NCBI RefSeq assembly: GCF_005876835.1
Contig: NZ_PPSW01000021.1
Coordinates: forward strand, 1 to 64,000
Direction of reading: 5' to 3'
DNA length: 64,000 bases
From: Pseudoalteromonas phenolica
Lineage (GTDB): Bacteria > Pseudomonadota > Gammaproteobacteria > Enterobacterales > Alteromonadaceae
The notes below the pieces were generated by a model. It saw only the letters and a list, made by a program, of their open reading frames with translations, was not told the DNA's origin and ran no database searches. This document shows, one piece after another, positions 53,610 to 62,318 of the stretch. The translations under genes and the position numbers were made by a program. Numbering within the stretch: position 1 is the first letter of the stretch; each line of letters opens with the position of its first letter.

Positions 53610-55058
53610 ATGCTCAAAAGCTTATTGCTGAGTGGTTTGCTCAGCACTATGCTACTGTTTTCAAGTAGTTCAAACGGCCAAACAGACTTTAAATTGCCCG
53701 ACTTAGGGTCATCTGCTTTAGAAGTGCTCCCCATAGATAAAGAAAAAGCCTTGGGTAAAGTCATGATGATGCAGATAAGAGGCGGGTCACCACTTGTTCA
53801 AGACCCTGTTTTGGATGAATACATATCTTCTCTTGGCAATAAGCTAGTTGCAAATGCCAACAATGTGCGTTTTCCTTTCACATTCTTTATGATCAACAAT
53901 CAAGCCATTAATGCATTTGCTTTTTATGGTGGTCATGTCGGTATTCATACCGGCTTAATTGCGCAATCAGATAACGAAAGTCAACTTGCCTCGGTGCTAG
54001 GTCACGAAATTGCTCATGTTACTCAAAGACACCTAGCAAGACGTTTACAACATCAAAAAGATAATTCAGCTTTAACCGTCGCGGGCATTGTGACAGGTAT
54101 CCTTGCTACGATAATTGCACCGGATGCAGGTATGGCCATCCTGTCAGCAAGCACTACTCAAGCTGGGCTTAGTCAACTCTCCCATAGTAGAAAGGCAGAG
54201 CAAGAAGCTGACCGCTTTGGTATGCAAACTCTTTATAATGCCGGCTTTGACCCAACTCAAGCTGGTGCATTTTTAACCAAACTGTCAAACCAAGTACGTT
54301 TTCAAACCAAGCCGCCTGCATTTTTACTGACCCACCCACTACCTGATTCTCGGGTATCTGATGTGAGATTAAGAGCGCAACAATATCAACCTAGGCAGCT
54401 TCAACCAAGCCAAGACTTTAATTTAGCTAAAAGTCGTGTCATTGCGAGGTATCAATTAGATAGCAAAGATGCTCAAGCTTATTTTGAGAATGAAATTCGG
54501 AAATCAACTTCACTAGATAAAAAGCATCTAGAATACGGTCTTGCCATCAGCTTACTAGACCAAAAACAAGCTAAAGAAGCTGAAAAAATATTGCTGCCCC
54601 TACTTGATGACGAACCTAACAACCTATTTTATTTAGATGTTTATACCGATATTTTAATTAGCCTTGGGCAATCGAAACAGGCGGTAGAAGTATTAACCAA
54701 ACATAATAATTTACGACCAAATAATCAGGTATTGGCTTTAAATTACGCAAACTCAGCAATTAAAGCTAAGCAGTATGATATTGCTGAGCAAACCCTCAAA
54801 TTATTTTTACTCGATGAGCCAGAACACATACTTGCAAAAGAGTTGCTCACTGAGCTCTATAAGAATAATGGCGATCAGGCTGCCTATTACGAAGCCAAAG
54901 CAAGTGTGCTCGCTTCTTATGGTGCATTTCTCAAAGCTGCTGATGAGGTACAACGTGCACTTAATCATGTTGATACTTTAGAAACCGTCAAGAAAACCAG
55001 ACTTAAAGCGCTTTTGAAACAATATAGACAGATGCAGAAAGAGCTTGCCAAACTTTAA
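53610..55058 (+). CDS. bepA: M48 family metallopeptidase BepA (YfgC-like)
   Basis: BepA is a periplasmic chaperone-protease that helps LptD assembly and degrades stalled outer-membrane proteins. The 482-residue precursor has a signal peptide (MLKSLLLSGLLSTMLLFSSS), an M48 domain with the zinc motif LGHEIAHVTQRH and third ligand Glu in KAEQEADRFGM, and C-terminal TPR repeats (about 300-480). The gene lies in the same neighbourhood as in E. coli (perM divergent, arsC-like gene next). Confidence 0.95.
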   Translation: MLKSLLLSGLLSTMLLFSSSSNGQTDFKLPDLGSSALEVLPIDKEKALGKVMMMQIRGGSPLVQDPVLDEYISSLGNKLVANANNVRFPFTFFMINNQAINAFAFYGGHVGIHTGLIAQSDNESQLASVLGHEIAHVTQRHLARRLQHQKDNSALTVAGIVTGILATIIAPDAGMAILSASTTQAGLSQLSHSRKAEQEADRFGMQTLYNAGFDPTQAGAFLTKLSNQVRFQTKPPAFLLTHPLPDSRVSDVRLRAQQYQPRQLQPSQDFNLAKSRVIARYQLDSKDAQAYFENEIRKSTSLDKKHLEYGLAISLLDQKQAKEAEKILLPLLDDEPNNLFYLDVYTDILISLGQSKQAVEVLTKHNNLRPNNQVLALNYANSAIKAKQYDIAEQTLKLFLLDEPEHILAKELLTELYKNNGDQAAYYEAKASVLASYGAFLKAADEVQRALNHVDTLETVKKTRLKALLKQYRQMQKELAKL

Positions 55059-55109
55059 GTCTTTGCCTCGTTCACTTAAAATACGCAAAATTTAATTTAG
55101 GAAATGAAT

Positions 55110-55457
55110 ATGTCTGTAACCATTTATCATAACCCGCGTTGTTCAAAATCACGAGAAACGCTCGCTTTACTAGAAACGAATGGTGTGACACCAGAAATCG
55201 TTGAATATTTAAAAACGCCCGTTGATTTAACCACTTTAAATACTTTACTTGATCAGTTAGGTTTTGAATCAGCGCATCAACTTATCCGCAGTAAAGAAAC
55301 TCTTTACAAAGAATTGGGTCTGAATAAAGACACAGATGAAGCTGCCCTTAAACAAGCAATGTTAGAGCACCCTAAACTGATTGAGCGCCCTATCGTAGTG
55401 AAAGGCGATAAAGCAGCAATTGGTCGTCCACCTGAGTCTGTGCTGGCTATTCTTTAA
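55110..55457 (+). CDS. arsC: ArsC-family reductase (YfgD-like)
   Basis: The 115-residue protein has the ArsC/Spx fold motif with catalytic Cys in TIYHNPRCSKSRETLALL and the arginine motif LIERPIVVKGDKAAIGRPPE. Start chosen at ATG 55110 (MSVTIYHNP), 7 bases after AGGA; an ATG two codons earlier sits too close. It may be an arsenate reductase or a thiol reductase; E. coli YfgD, in the same place after bepA, has no proven role. The stop overlaps the next start by one base. Confidence 0.92.
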   Translation: MSVTIYHNPRCSKSRETLALLETNGVTPEIVEYLKTPVDLTTLNTLLDQLGFESAHQLIRSKETLYKELGLNKDTDEAALKQAMLEHPKLIERPIVVKGDKAAIGRPPESVLAIL

Positions 55458-56008
55458 TGTCCACATTATTGGTTTTGTTTCATTCTAGCCACGGCTCTGT
55501 AAGAGCCATGGCCAATGAAATTGCAGAAGCTGCAGAGGCACAAGGCGCAACCGTGTTGCTTCGCACTTTCGAACAACGAGAAGCTCATGACATCGTCGTC
55601 TCAAAAGACGACCTGTTGCGTTGTGATGCACTTGCATTTGGAACACCAACTCGGTTTGGCATGATGGCAGCACAGGCTAAACTATTCTGGGAAACAACCA
55701 GTGATATATGGTTAAAAGGTCAGCTAATTGACAAGCCGGCTTGCGTATTTACTTCTTCAAGTAGCATGCATGGTGGTAATGAAGCAACATTACTTAACTT
55801 GTCGCTACCATTGCTACATCATGGCATGATGTTATTAGGTGTACCCTATGATGTGCCTGAATTATCTCAAACTACCACTGGTGGCACACCTTACGGTGCC
55901 AGTCATGTTGCAGGCACTGCAAATACATCAATGCTCAGTGAGACAGAAACGAAAATCTGTCGCTCTGTTGGAAAACGTCTCATTACAATTGCTGAAAAAT
56001 TAAAATGA
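55457..56008 (+). CDS. wrbA: NAD(P)H:quinone oxidoreductase, WrbA family
   Basis: The 183-residue flavodoxin-like protein has the FMN-binding SSHGSVRAMANEIA phosphate loop, AFGTPTRFGMMAAQAKLFWE and the WrbA-specific SSSSMHGGNEATLLN and TTTGGTPYGASHVAG segments. It reduces quinones by two electrons using FMN. Translationally coupled to arsC (TAATG) and to the following gene (ATGA). Confidence 0.93.
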   Translation: MSTLLVLFHSSHGSVRAMANEIAEAAEAQGATVLLRTFEQREAHDIVVSKDDLLRCDALAFGTPTRFGMMAAQAKLFWETTSDIWLKGQLIDKPACVFTSSSSMHGGNEATLLNLSLPLLHHGMMLLGVPYDVPELSQTTTGGTPYGASHVAGTANTSMLSETETKICRSVGKRLITIAEKLK

Positions 56009-56448
56009 CATCTGTAGAAAAAAAGCCGCTAACTAAGCGCTTTCAAAATATGGCTTTAACAGGCTACGTAGGCTTGCTGATTTTAATGCCACTGTGGTTA
56101 TTTGTACTTTCTCCTAGAGAAGCTCACAGTCTTGGGTTTATGTTTACGGTATATATTCTTCCGCTACTGTTACCCTTAAGAGGATTTATAAAAGATAACC
56201 CTTACACATACGCATGGGCAAACTTCATCGTATTGATTTACTTCTTGCATGGATTCACCTTATTGTGGATTGCAACTGATGAACTACTTTGGGTGCTGTT
56301 AGAACTACTCTTTGCAAGTTTGATGTTTATTGGCTGTACTTATTACGCGAAACATAGAGGCCAAGAGCTGGGGTTAAGAATTCGTAAGCTTAAACAAGAT
56401 CTCGCTGATGAAAAAGCAGCACACGAGCATACTGAAGATCGTGATTGA
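56005..56448 (+). CDS. DUF2069 membrane protein
   Basis: The 147-residue protein has four membrane segments (about 18-38, 45-63, 68-90, 95-115) and the DUF2069 pattern (PREAHSLGFMFTVYILPLLLPLRGFI, YTYAWANFIVLIYFLHGFTL). A charged C-terminal tail follows. Function unknown; it regularly follows wrbA in gammaproteobacteria. It overlaps the wrbA stop by 4 bp (ATGA). Confidence 0.85.
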   Translation: MTSVEKKPLTKRFQNMALTGYVGLLILMPLWLFVLSPREAHSLGFMFTVYILPLLLPLRGFIKDNPYTYAWANFIVLIYFLHGFTLLWIATDELLWVLLELLFASLMFIGCTYYAKHRGQELGLRIRKLKQDLADEKAAHEHTEDRD

Positions 56449-56449
56449 T

Positions 56450-56463
56450 ACCAATCCTTAATA
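56450..56463. repeat. Lone end sequence resembling the MITE-like element
   Basis: GATACCAATCCTTAAT just after the DUF2069 stop resembles the terminal repeat ATACCAATCCTTTTAAT of the element at 21204-21365. No second end is visible nearby, so it would be a decayed or solo end, or chance. Confidence 0.35.
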
Positions 56464-56480
56464 TTCAGTTTAAATATAGA

Positions 56481-56508
56481 AAAAGAGCACCAACTGGTGC
56501 TCTTTTTA
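56481..56508. terminator. Bidirectional terminator between DUF2069 and ankyrin genes
   Basis: AAAAGAGCACCA-AC-TGGTGCTCTTTTT is a perfect hairpin with T or A runs on both sides, in the gap between convergent genes. Confidence 0.88.
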
Positions 56509-56539
56509 TTTGTAGTCTGCATTTTAAAACATAGATAAA

Positions 56540-57871
56540 TTAACTTGTTAAGACGGTAAATAGTACAAGCAGTGATAACATGATTTGTAAGCTCGTACTC
56601 AAATAGGCTTTTCCGTAAAGAAGCTTTAAAGACCACGGGTGACGTTTAACCGGATACAAGGCCCCTTTTTTAATTTTCCGAGATAGCGTAATAAGCGCAA
56701 TGCTCAAGATAGAAAAAAGCCAAACACTTTCACTTTTATAATCAAAAGTATCACTAAAGAATAACGACAGCTGAAGTGGAAATGCAAAACATACTATTGC
56801 CACGAATATGTGCACTAATCTGATTTTATTATATTGCTCCCCTTCTGACAGCTCTTTGATACCATGCTGTTCAAGCGTCTTCTTCGCGATAAATGCACCA
56901 TGCTTCAATGCTAAACGGTAAGGTGTTTGCCCTAAGTCATTAACGACTTTTGCCTTACAACCATGCTTAAATAGCAAAGCTATCATGGCTGAAGAATTAG
57001 ATAGAACCGCGAAGTGCATTAATCCATTTCCCTGTTCGTCTTTTTGGCTAAGATCTTGTGAATCAATAAGTTGTTCGACAATACTCACAAAGCCCTGCTC
57101 GATAGCATACATAAATGCGTTTTTGCCACGCTCGTCAACTAATGTGCCCCTTGCACCTTGCTTAATATATTCAATCAGTTCTGCTTGTTTTACATGCTCT
57201 GAAGTGATCAAATTGAGCAGAGCTTGTTCTATGAGACTCTTGACTTCACCTTCATCAATTAAATGGCTCAGTAAATCAAAAACAGGCGCTTCTGTATTAG
57301 TTTGAGCAAGTAAATATTGGGTCGTTTCATCAAGGTTCAGCAAACAGTCAGGAAGGAGTGCTATCAGAGGCTCTTTTAAAACATCTTGTAGCCAACAGGT
57401 GAGTAGTTGTTTTGGTGACAAATTTACACCATTTTGAATCGTCCAAAGTATGACATCAGCCATAGCTTTATCAGACAACAACTCGAAAAAGTCAGGGTAT
57501 GAAACACAGTTGATCTGGGCGTTAATTTGACTGTATTGCGCTAGACGCTGAATAAGCATTAAAACGATTGCTTGATGATCGAGCCCTGCCTGATTGAAAT
57601 GAGAAACCAGCATTTCAGTGTACGTGCGGTGTTCTTCTTCATATTCATCGATATGTTGAAAATGACACGCTTCAAATGGGTCTAGTGGCTTAAGCCAAAT
57701 CAAATAGAAAACAGGCGGTAAAATGGTACTTTCAACGCCTTGCTCATCGGTTAAGGTCTGACATTCAGGCCAAGCTTCTAGTGCATCGAGAATGAATGCG
57801 CCATTTTGCTCCGCAAGCCCTTTAAGAAGTAATGGATATTGTGCAGGCCAAATTAAAACTTTTTCCATCAA
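56540..57871 (-). CDS. Ankyrin-repeat membrane protein
   Basis: The 443-residue protein has a long N-terminal helical region without a recognised family, two to three ankyrin repeats (about 240-335: GKNAFMYAIEQGFVSIVEQLI, GNGLMHFAVLSNSSAMIALLF, GQTPYRLALKHGAF) and three C-terminal membrane helices (about 350-372, 382-398, 420-441). No signal peptide is seen, so the ankyrin part is probably cytosolic, anchored by its C-terminus. Function unknown; ankyrin repeats imply a protein partner. Confidence 0.8.
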   Translation of the reverse strand: MMEKVLIWPAQYPLLLKGLAEQNGAFILDALEAWPECQTLTDEQGVESTILPPVFYLIWLKPLDPFEACHFQHIDEYEEEHRTYTEMLVSHFNQAGLDHQAIVLMLIQRLAQYSQINAQINCVSYPDFFELLSDKAMADVILWTIQNGVNLSPKQLLTCWLQDVLKEPLIALLPDCLLNLDETTQYLLAQTNTEAPVFDLLSHLIDEGEVKSLIEQALLNLITSEHVKQAELIEYIKQGARGTLVDERGKNAFMYAIEQGFVSIVEQLIDSQDLSQKDEQGNGLMHFAVLSNSSAMIALLFKHGCKAKVVNDLGQTPYRLALKHGAFIAKKTLEQHGIKELSEGEQYNKIRLVHIFVAIVCFAFPLQLSLFFSDTFDYKSESVWLFSILSIALITLSRKIKKGALYPVKRHPWSLKLLYGKAYLSTSLQIMLSLLVLFTVLTS

Positions 57872-58033
57872 TTACTCACAAAGTTTGAAGCTATCTGTAT
57901 TAATCTTAAATGCGCAGATCATAGCAGCTCATATATATAAAATCTTATTTTTTCAGCTGAATTCAAGGTATCTTAATGAAACTTTCGAAATTATAATGAC
58001 AATATAATTTTAAACCGATTTAAGGGCCCTATC

Positions 58034-58195
58034 ATGGCATCAACTAAATTCGAGACTTGGCAAGTCATCCTTATCATTATTGGTGTTCTAGGTATTATTT
58101 GGAGTAATATCGCGCTGCTTAAATACTCAGCTAAATTTGATATAAAGAAGAAAATTGATAAGCAGATAAAACCAGATAATGAAAAAGAAGAGTAA
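58034..58195 (+). CDS. Small single-helix membrane protein (DUF2897-like)
   Basis: A 53-codon ORF starts at ATG 58034 with AAGG about 8 bases upstream. The product has one membrane helix (WQVILIIIGVLGIIWSNIAL) followed by LKYSAKF and a highly charged Lys/Asp/Glu tail. The helix-NIALLKYSAKF pattern is what I recall for DUF2897. It is single-copy and monocistronic. Function unknown. Confidence 0.7.
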   Translation: MASTKFETWQVILIIIGVLGIIWSNIALLKYSAKFDIKKKIDKQIKPDNEKEE

Positions 58196-58216
58196 AGCTT
58201 ACAACCTTTACTCTTC
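58187..58216 (-). terminator. Terminator of the YjiH-like gene, overlapping the DUF2897-like 3' end
   Basis: GAAGAGTAAAG pairs with CTTTACTCTTC around an 8-base loop; on the minus strand it runs into TTTTTC. The stem includes the stop codon of the small plus-strand gene. Confidence 0.6.
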
Positions 58217-58225
58217 CTGAATACC

Positions 58226-59596
58226 TTACACTAACCAATGCGCCATTAAAGCAATCACAGGTAATGTTACCAACGTTCTTAGAATAAAAATTGTGAATAA
58301 TTCTAGGATGTTAACCGGAATTTTACTACCCAGAAGTAAAGCGCCAACCTCAGACATATAGATAAGCTGTGTCACACTCATCGCTGCAACAATAAAGCGC
58401 GTTACATCACTTTCAATACTGCTTGCAGCAAGAATTGAAGGAATAAACATATCAGCAAAGCCAACAACAATCGTTTGTGCTGCTTGGGCCGCTTCTGGCA
58501 CTTGTAACAATTCAAGGTATGGAACGAATGGCATCCCTAAATACTGAAAAACAGGCGTATATTCAGCAATGATCAGTGCAAACGTACCTACAGCCATCAC
58601 CACTGGAAGCACGGCAAACACCATATCTAGTGCGTTGGTCATCCCCTCTTTCAATGTCCCTTTAACACCAGGTGCTTTTTCAGCTTTCTCTAGTGCTACA
58701 GATAACGCATGTTGAAACAAGGTTTTACCTTCGGGTACAGCTTCTGCATCATGCGCAGGCTCAGTACCATCAATATAGGTTGATTTTTTAAAGCTTAAAG
58801 GCGGTAATCGAGGCACGATAATCGCAGCAACAAAACCAGCTAAACATACGGTTAAATAAAAAGGCGCAAATAAATGCTCAAGCTTTACTTGGCCAATGAC
58901 CACTAAGCAAAAAGTAATCGAAACAGCAGAGAAAGTCGTACCAATAATGGCAGCTTCTTTTTGTGTATAGTATTTTTCTTCATATTGACGGGCTGTCATT
59001 AAAATACCGACACTGCCGTCACCTAACCAAGAAGCCACACAGTTAACCGCACTTCTACCTGGTACTCCGAATAATGGACGCATTACTTTTGTGAGCAAAG
59101 TCCCCACCAGCTCTAGCAAACCGAAATTAAGCAATAAAGGTAACAACAATCCCGCGAGTACAAACACAGAAAATAACACAGGTAACAGGTCGCTCAGTAC
59201 CAATGCACCTGTATGCTCTGCATGAATAAAAGCAGGACCCACTTTAAAAAAAGTCATTAATATAAATGCAGCACCCAATAAACGGGTAACTAACCAAATC
59301 CAACTGACATCAAACAAATGTTTAAACAGCGCGAACTGCATCAGAGCTTTTGGCTTCAACAGTTTGGCGACTAAACTTAAAACAGCTGTAGTACAGACAA
59401 CCCCCACAATCATGGCATGAATAAAAGGGGCAACAAATGCTTGAAGTTTTTTAGCCAGTACAGCAATGGGAATAGTCATTGCTTCGCCAACTGAGACTGG
59501 TGTCATAAACAAAAATACACCGATTAAAGACGGTACAATAAACGCAAATAAAGTACGCCAGTGCACTTTATCTTGCTGATAAGGTTGAGTTGTCAT
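58226..59596 (-). CDS. YjiH family membrane protein (nucleoside-recognition/gate domain)
   Basis: The 456-residue protein has about ten hydrophobic segments and the YjiH/nucleoside-recognition pattern: FIVPSLIGVFLFMTPVSVG near the start, LGDGSVGILMTARQYEEKYYTQKEAAIIGT, and QTIVVGFADMFIPSILAA. Members are predicted transporters without proven substrates. It follows bamC on the same strand behind a hairpin, so co-transcription is partial at most. Confidence 0.88.
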   Translation of the reverse strand: MTTQPYQQDKVHWRTLFAFIVPSLIGVFLFMTPVSVGEAMTIPIAVLAKKLQAFVAPFIHAMIVGVVCTTAVLSLVAKLLKPKALMQFALFKHLFDVSWIWLVTRLLGAAFILMTFFKVGPAFIHAEHTGALVLSDLLPVLFSVFVLAGLLLPLLLNFGLLELVGTLLTKVMRPLFGVPGRSAVNCVASWLGDGSVGILMTARQYEEKYYTQKEAAIIGTTFSAVSITFCLVVIGQVKLEHLFAPFYLTVCLAGFVAAIIVPRLPPLSFKKSTYIDGTEPAHDAEAVPEGKTLFQHALSVALEKAEKAPGVKGTLKEGMTNALDMVFAVLPVVMAVGTFALIIAEYTPVFQYLGMPFVPYLELLQVPEAAQAAQTIVVGFADMFIPSILAASSIESDVTRFIVAAMSVTQLIYMSEVGALLLGSKIPVNILELFTIFILRTLVTLPVIALMAHWLV

Positions 59597-59617
59597 TGTT
59601 ATTTACCTATAAAACGC

Positions 59618-59641
59618 AGAAAAGAGCCGCAGCTCTTTTCT
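59618..59641 (-). terminator. Hairpin between bamC and the YjiH-like gene
   Basis: AGAAAAGAGC pairs perfectly with GCTCTTTTCT around 4 bases; the minus strand then reads GCGTTTT. A moderately good terminator for bamC. Confidence 0.5.
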
Positions 59642-59661
59642 GTTCTTTAAATATTACTTGT

Positions 59662-60723
59662 TTAGATTGATAAGCCTTTGCTACCAATTGCTTTATTTAG
59701 CTTCTGTTGTAATTCACTTAACAACTCAGCGGTTAAAGCTTCACCGTCATTGTTTCGCCATGTGACTGATGACTCTTTATCTGATAACGAAGTTATTTTG
59801 ATACGATAATCACCTCCTTCTATTGGAAGGATAGTCACTTCATCACCCCAAATAGAGTCCCACACGCTGTCTTCAGGCTTTTCATATCTAACATGTAGTT
59901 CGTCTTTTTCACCATCAACACTGATGATAGTAAAATTAAGACGCTCTAAAACATTGGCTAGATTTGCAATGACAACATTAAGTGGTTGTGCAGCAACCAT
60001 TGCTGCATTGCCTTTTGGATCGAAGCCCATATCTAATGCCAATTGACCTTGTTGTTTGCGAAGCTCAACAAGTAATAAACGGTATTGATAATCGAACTCA
60101 GCAACAACTTGATTCAGCGCACGCACTTCCAATTGCTGTTTAAGTAAATCAGTTAGTTCAACTTCATCACTTTGGTAGTCAACAAGCTCAGCACTTAACG
60201 ACGCGGTTCTTTGATGTTCACTTTGAGAAACCGTGAATTTATATTTTTGTTTAGATGGCGTAGTCTCTTCTTGCCAAAACCACTTTGAAGAAGGCGTGAT
60301 CACTGAATACCAATCGCTAAGTGCTTCACCTTGATTTTTGCTCATGCTTTCAAAACCAGTTTGGTTTTCAGCAACGACAGAATCAACGGCTTGCCAAATA
60401 AATGAAGTTAAATCTTCAATGCCGTCGTTTTTATCAAAAAATACTCTAGCGAGTTTGTCATTTTGTTCAACCCAAGAGCCAGCAGCAAGTGTAAGTACTT
60501 GTTGAGGCGGGCGCAATGCAAGTGCCTCAGTATCGTTATTGTACTGTGCTTCTTGCATAACATACGTTGGATCTTTGTAAGGCTGTTTTAGATCACCCGG
60601 AACTTGAACTGTTTTGTTAATACGGTAATTTCTTTCGTGGTGGGTGTCATTTGTGAAAACACTACATCCAGATAAACCAAGGATCACGCCTAACGCGACC
60701 GTTTTTGGGATCCAATACTGCAC
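59662..60723 (-). CDS. bamC: Outer membrane protein assembly factor BamC (GTG start)
   Basis: BamC is a lipoprotein of the BAM complex. The 353-residue precursor has lipobox LSGC (Cys20), the conserved unstructured N-terminus (HHERNYRINKTVQVPGDLKQP) that binds BamD, and two helix-grip domains. The start is GTG at 60723 with AAGGAG 8 bases upstream. In many gammaproteobacteria it follows dapA; here dapA is not upstream. Confidence 0.94.
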   Translation of the reverse strand: MQYWIPKTVALGVILGLSGCSVFTNDTHHERNYRINKTVQVPGDLKQPYKDPTYVMQEAQYNNDTEALALRPPQQVLTLAAGSWVEQNDKLARVFFDKNDGIEDLTSFIWQAVDSVVAENQTGFESMSKNQGEALSDWYSVITPSSKWFWQEETTPSKQKYKFTVSQSEHQRTASLSAELVDYQSDEVELTDLLKQQLEVRALNQVVAEFDYQYRLLLVELRKQQGQLALDMGFDPKGNAAMVAAQPLNVVIANLANVLERLNFTIISVDGEKDELHVRYEKPEDSVWDSIWGDEVTILPIEGGDYRIKITSLSDKESSVTWRNNDGEALTAELLSELQQKLNKAIGSKGLSI

Positions 60724-61002
60724 TGATTATTCTCCTTAGCAGGCCCTGTTATTTAGTTATATGAGTCGGGTATGCTTAGTTTGGTTCACTGTAAAAGCGA
60801 AAATTATTATTGTGACTAAACTTTCTTATAAATTTTAATCACTTAGAATCTTTTAATTAAAAAATTCTCAATATGTTACTTGTCTATCCACACAAACACA
60901 AGAAACGCCAGCTTTTAAAAGTTGATAACCACAGTTACTGTGCGTTATTAAGCGTATTGTGATACACTCTCGCGCGGCTTTTTCATTGGAGAAGGTTTGT
61001 GC
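60724..61002. other. Intergenic DNA in the place usually held by dapA
   Basis: The gap between divergent bamC and gcvR is 523 bp. No trace of dapA is readable. A possible plus-strand promoter is TTGATA (60922-60927), 18 bp, TATTAA (60946-60951), followed by TGTGATACA as an alternative extended -10. Confidence 0.5.
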
Positions 61003-61074
61003 ATGTTTAATACATTAACAAACACATTGTCTGAATGCTCAGATGGCTTTTGCTCAGCGCAATGCAAAAAGTAA
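61003..61074 (+). CDS. Possible 23-codon Cys-containing small ORF upstream of gcvR
   Basis: ATG 61003 opens MFNTLTNTLSECSDGFCSAQ and ends CKK-stop at 61074. GGAGAAGG stands 7-14 bases upstream. Three cysteines in 12 residues (C-x5-C-x3-C) are unusual for random AT-rich DNA. It is followed by a near-palindrome (61079-61098) and by a terminator-like hairpin (61186-61202) before gcvR. It could be a leader peptide, a small protein or chance. No homologue is known to me. Confidence 0.35.
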   Translation: MFNTLTNTLSECSDGFCSAQCKK

Positions 61075-61185
61075 ATTATCGAATATTTTAAAATTCGACA
61101 AGCATGATGAACTTGCGCTAGCTCAAAGCATGTAATGTTCTGTTGTGTCGAAATAAAGCATTAAGAAAACGCATTTTACTTAGAG

Positions 61186-61208
61186 AAACAGCATTGCTGT
61201 TTTCGTTT
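61186..61208 (+). terminator. Terminator-like hairpin upstream of gcvR
   Basis: AAACAGC-ATT-GCTGTTT followed by TCGTTT, 39 bp before the gcvR start. It could end the small upstream transcript or act in attenuation. Confidence 0.4.
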
Positions 61209-61246
61209 AGATGCATACGAAACAAATAAATTAATTTGGCGACTTA

Positions 61247-61780
61247 ATGACCGCATTTACAAACCAACAATTAGTACTAACTGCAATCGGCGAAGATCGC
61301 TCTGGCATCGTTAGTGAACTCACTCAACTCGTCAGCGACTGCCATTGCAATATCATTGATAGTCGTATCGCCATTCTAGGGCGAGAGTTTACCTTCATAA
61401 TGCTTCTTAGTGGCGATATGGCCGCCATCAGCCGTGTTGAGCACACCCTACCAGTAAAAGGCATGGAGCTCGGTTTGCTTACAATGATGAAACGTACCAG
61501 TTCTCATACCGAAGACGATTATATTGGTGCCTATAATTTAGAATACACTGGCATAGATGCGCCTGGCACACTCAGCAAAGTGACACGTTTTATCGCAGAA
61601 CATAATGTCAGTATCGCATCGTTAAAATCTGACACGTATGAACAAGACAATGAATTACATATGCGCTGTGAGCTAGAATTAAATTTACCTGCACAGATCG
61701 ATCTTGACGATTTCAAAGTACAATTCGAAGCACTTTCAAGTACACTCAATGTAGATTACATTTTAAGACGTATTCGCTAA
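61247..61780 (+). CDS. gcvR: Glycine cleavage system transcriptional repressor GcvR
   Basis: GcvR binds glycine through ACT domains and blocks GcvA activation of gcvTHP in E. coli. The 177-residue protein has two ACT domains (about 9-85, LVLTAIGEDRSGIVSELTQL, and 93-170, YNLEYTGIDAPGTLSKVTRF). It precedes bcp by 8 bp, the conserved gcvR-bcp pair. Its expression may be set by the upstream leader region. Confidence 0.94.
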   Translation: MTAFTNQQLVLTAIGEDRSGIVSELTQLVSDCHCNIIDSRIAILGREFTFIMLLSGDMAAISRVEHTLPVKGMELGLLTMMKRTSSHTEDDYIGAYNLEYTGIDAPGTLSKVTRFIAEHNVSIASLKSDTYEQDNELHMRCELELNLPAQIDLDDFKVQFEALSSTLNVDYILRRIR

Positions 61781-61788
61781 GGATATAT

Positions 61789-62262
61789 ATGAACACATTA
61801 AAAGCAGGTGACAACGCACCTTTATTCTCGTTACAAAACCAAAATGACGAAACAGTCGAACTAAAAACCTTATTAGAATCAAACCAAGTTTTAGTTTACT
61901 TCTATCCTAAAGCGTCAACACCTGGTTGCACGGTTCAAGCTGAAAATCTGCGTAATGAGAAAGCACAACTTGCGGAACTTAATACTGTTGCGGTTGGTAT
62001 TAGCCCAGATCCAATCAAGCGTTTAAAGAACTTTGAAACTAAGAAAGAGTTAAACTTTGACCTATTATCTGACGAAGACCATGCCATTGCAGATGCGTTC
62101 GGCGTTTGGGGATTAAAGAAGTTTATGGGTAAAGAATACGATGGTATTCACAGAATCAGTTTCTTAGTGTCTCAAGACGGCAAAATCAAACATGTGTTTA
62201 ATAAATTTAAGACTAAAGACCATCACGAAGTTGTCATTAGTTTCCTAAAAGAAAACGCATAA
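61789..62262 (+). CDS. bcp: Peroxiredoxin Bcp (PrxQ), lacking the usual resolving Cys
   Basis: Bcp reduces hydroperoxides via thioredoxin. The 157-residue protein has the peroxidatic Cys47 in YFYPKASTPGCTVQAENL. In E. coli a second Cys five residues on resolves the disulfide; here that position is Glu52, and no other Cys is present, so it should act as a 1-Cys type with an external thiol. The rest (LLSDEDHAIADAFGVWGLKKFMGKEY) is typical. Co-transcribed with gcvR. Confidence 0.94.
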   Translation: MNTLKAGDNAPLFSLQNQNDETVELKTLLESNQVLVYFYPKASTPGCTVQAENLRNEKAQLAELNTVAVGISPDPIKRLKNFETKKELNFDLLSDEDHAIADAFGVWGLKKFMGKEYDGIHRISFLVSQDGKIKHVFNKFKTKDHHEVVISFLKENA

Positions 62263-62280
62263 TCGTATTCTTCTAAAAGT

Positions 62281-62309
62281 AAAAAGGTATGCTAAACGCA
62301 TACCTTTTT
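62281..62309. terminator. Bidirectional terminator between bcp and the dehydrogenase gene
   Basis: AAAAAGGTATGC-TAAAC-GCATACCTTTTT is a perfect hairpin with T runs in both directions. Confidence 0.9.
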
Positions 62310-62318
62310 TGTTTTACG

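Noticed and set aside
59622..60780. Sigma-E promoter for bamC
   Set aside because: A GAACC...TCATA pair exists upstream, but it fits the consensus too poorly to annotate.
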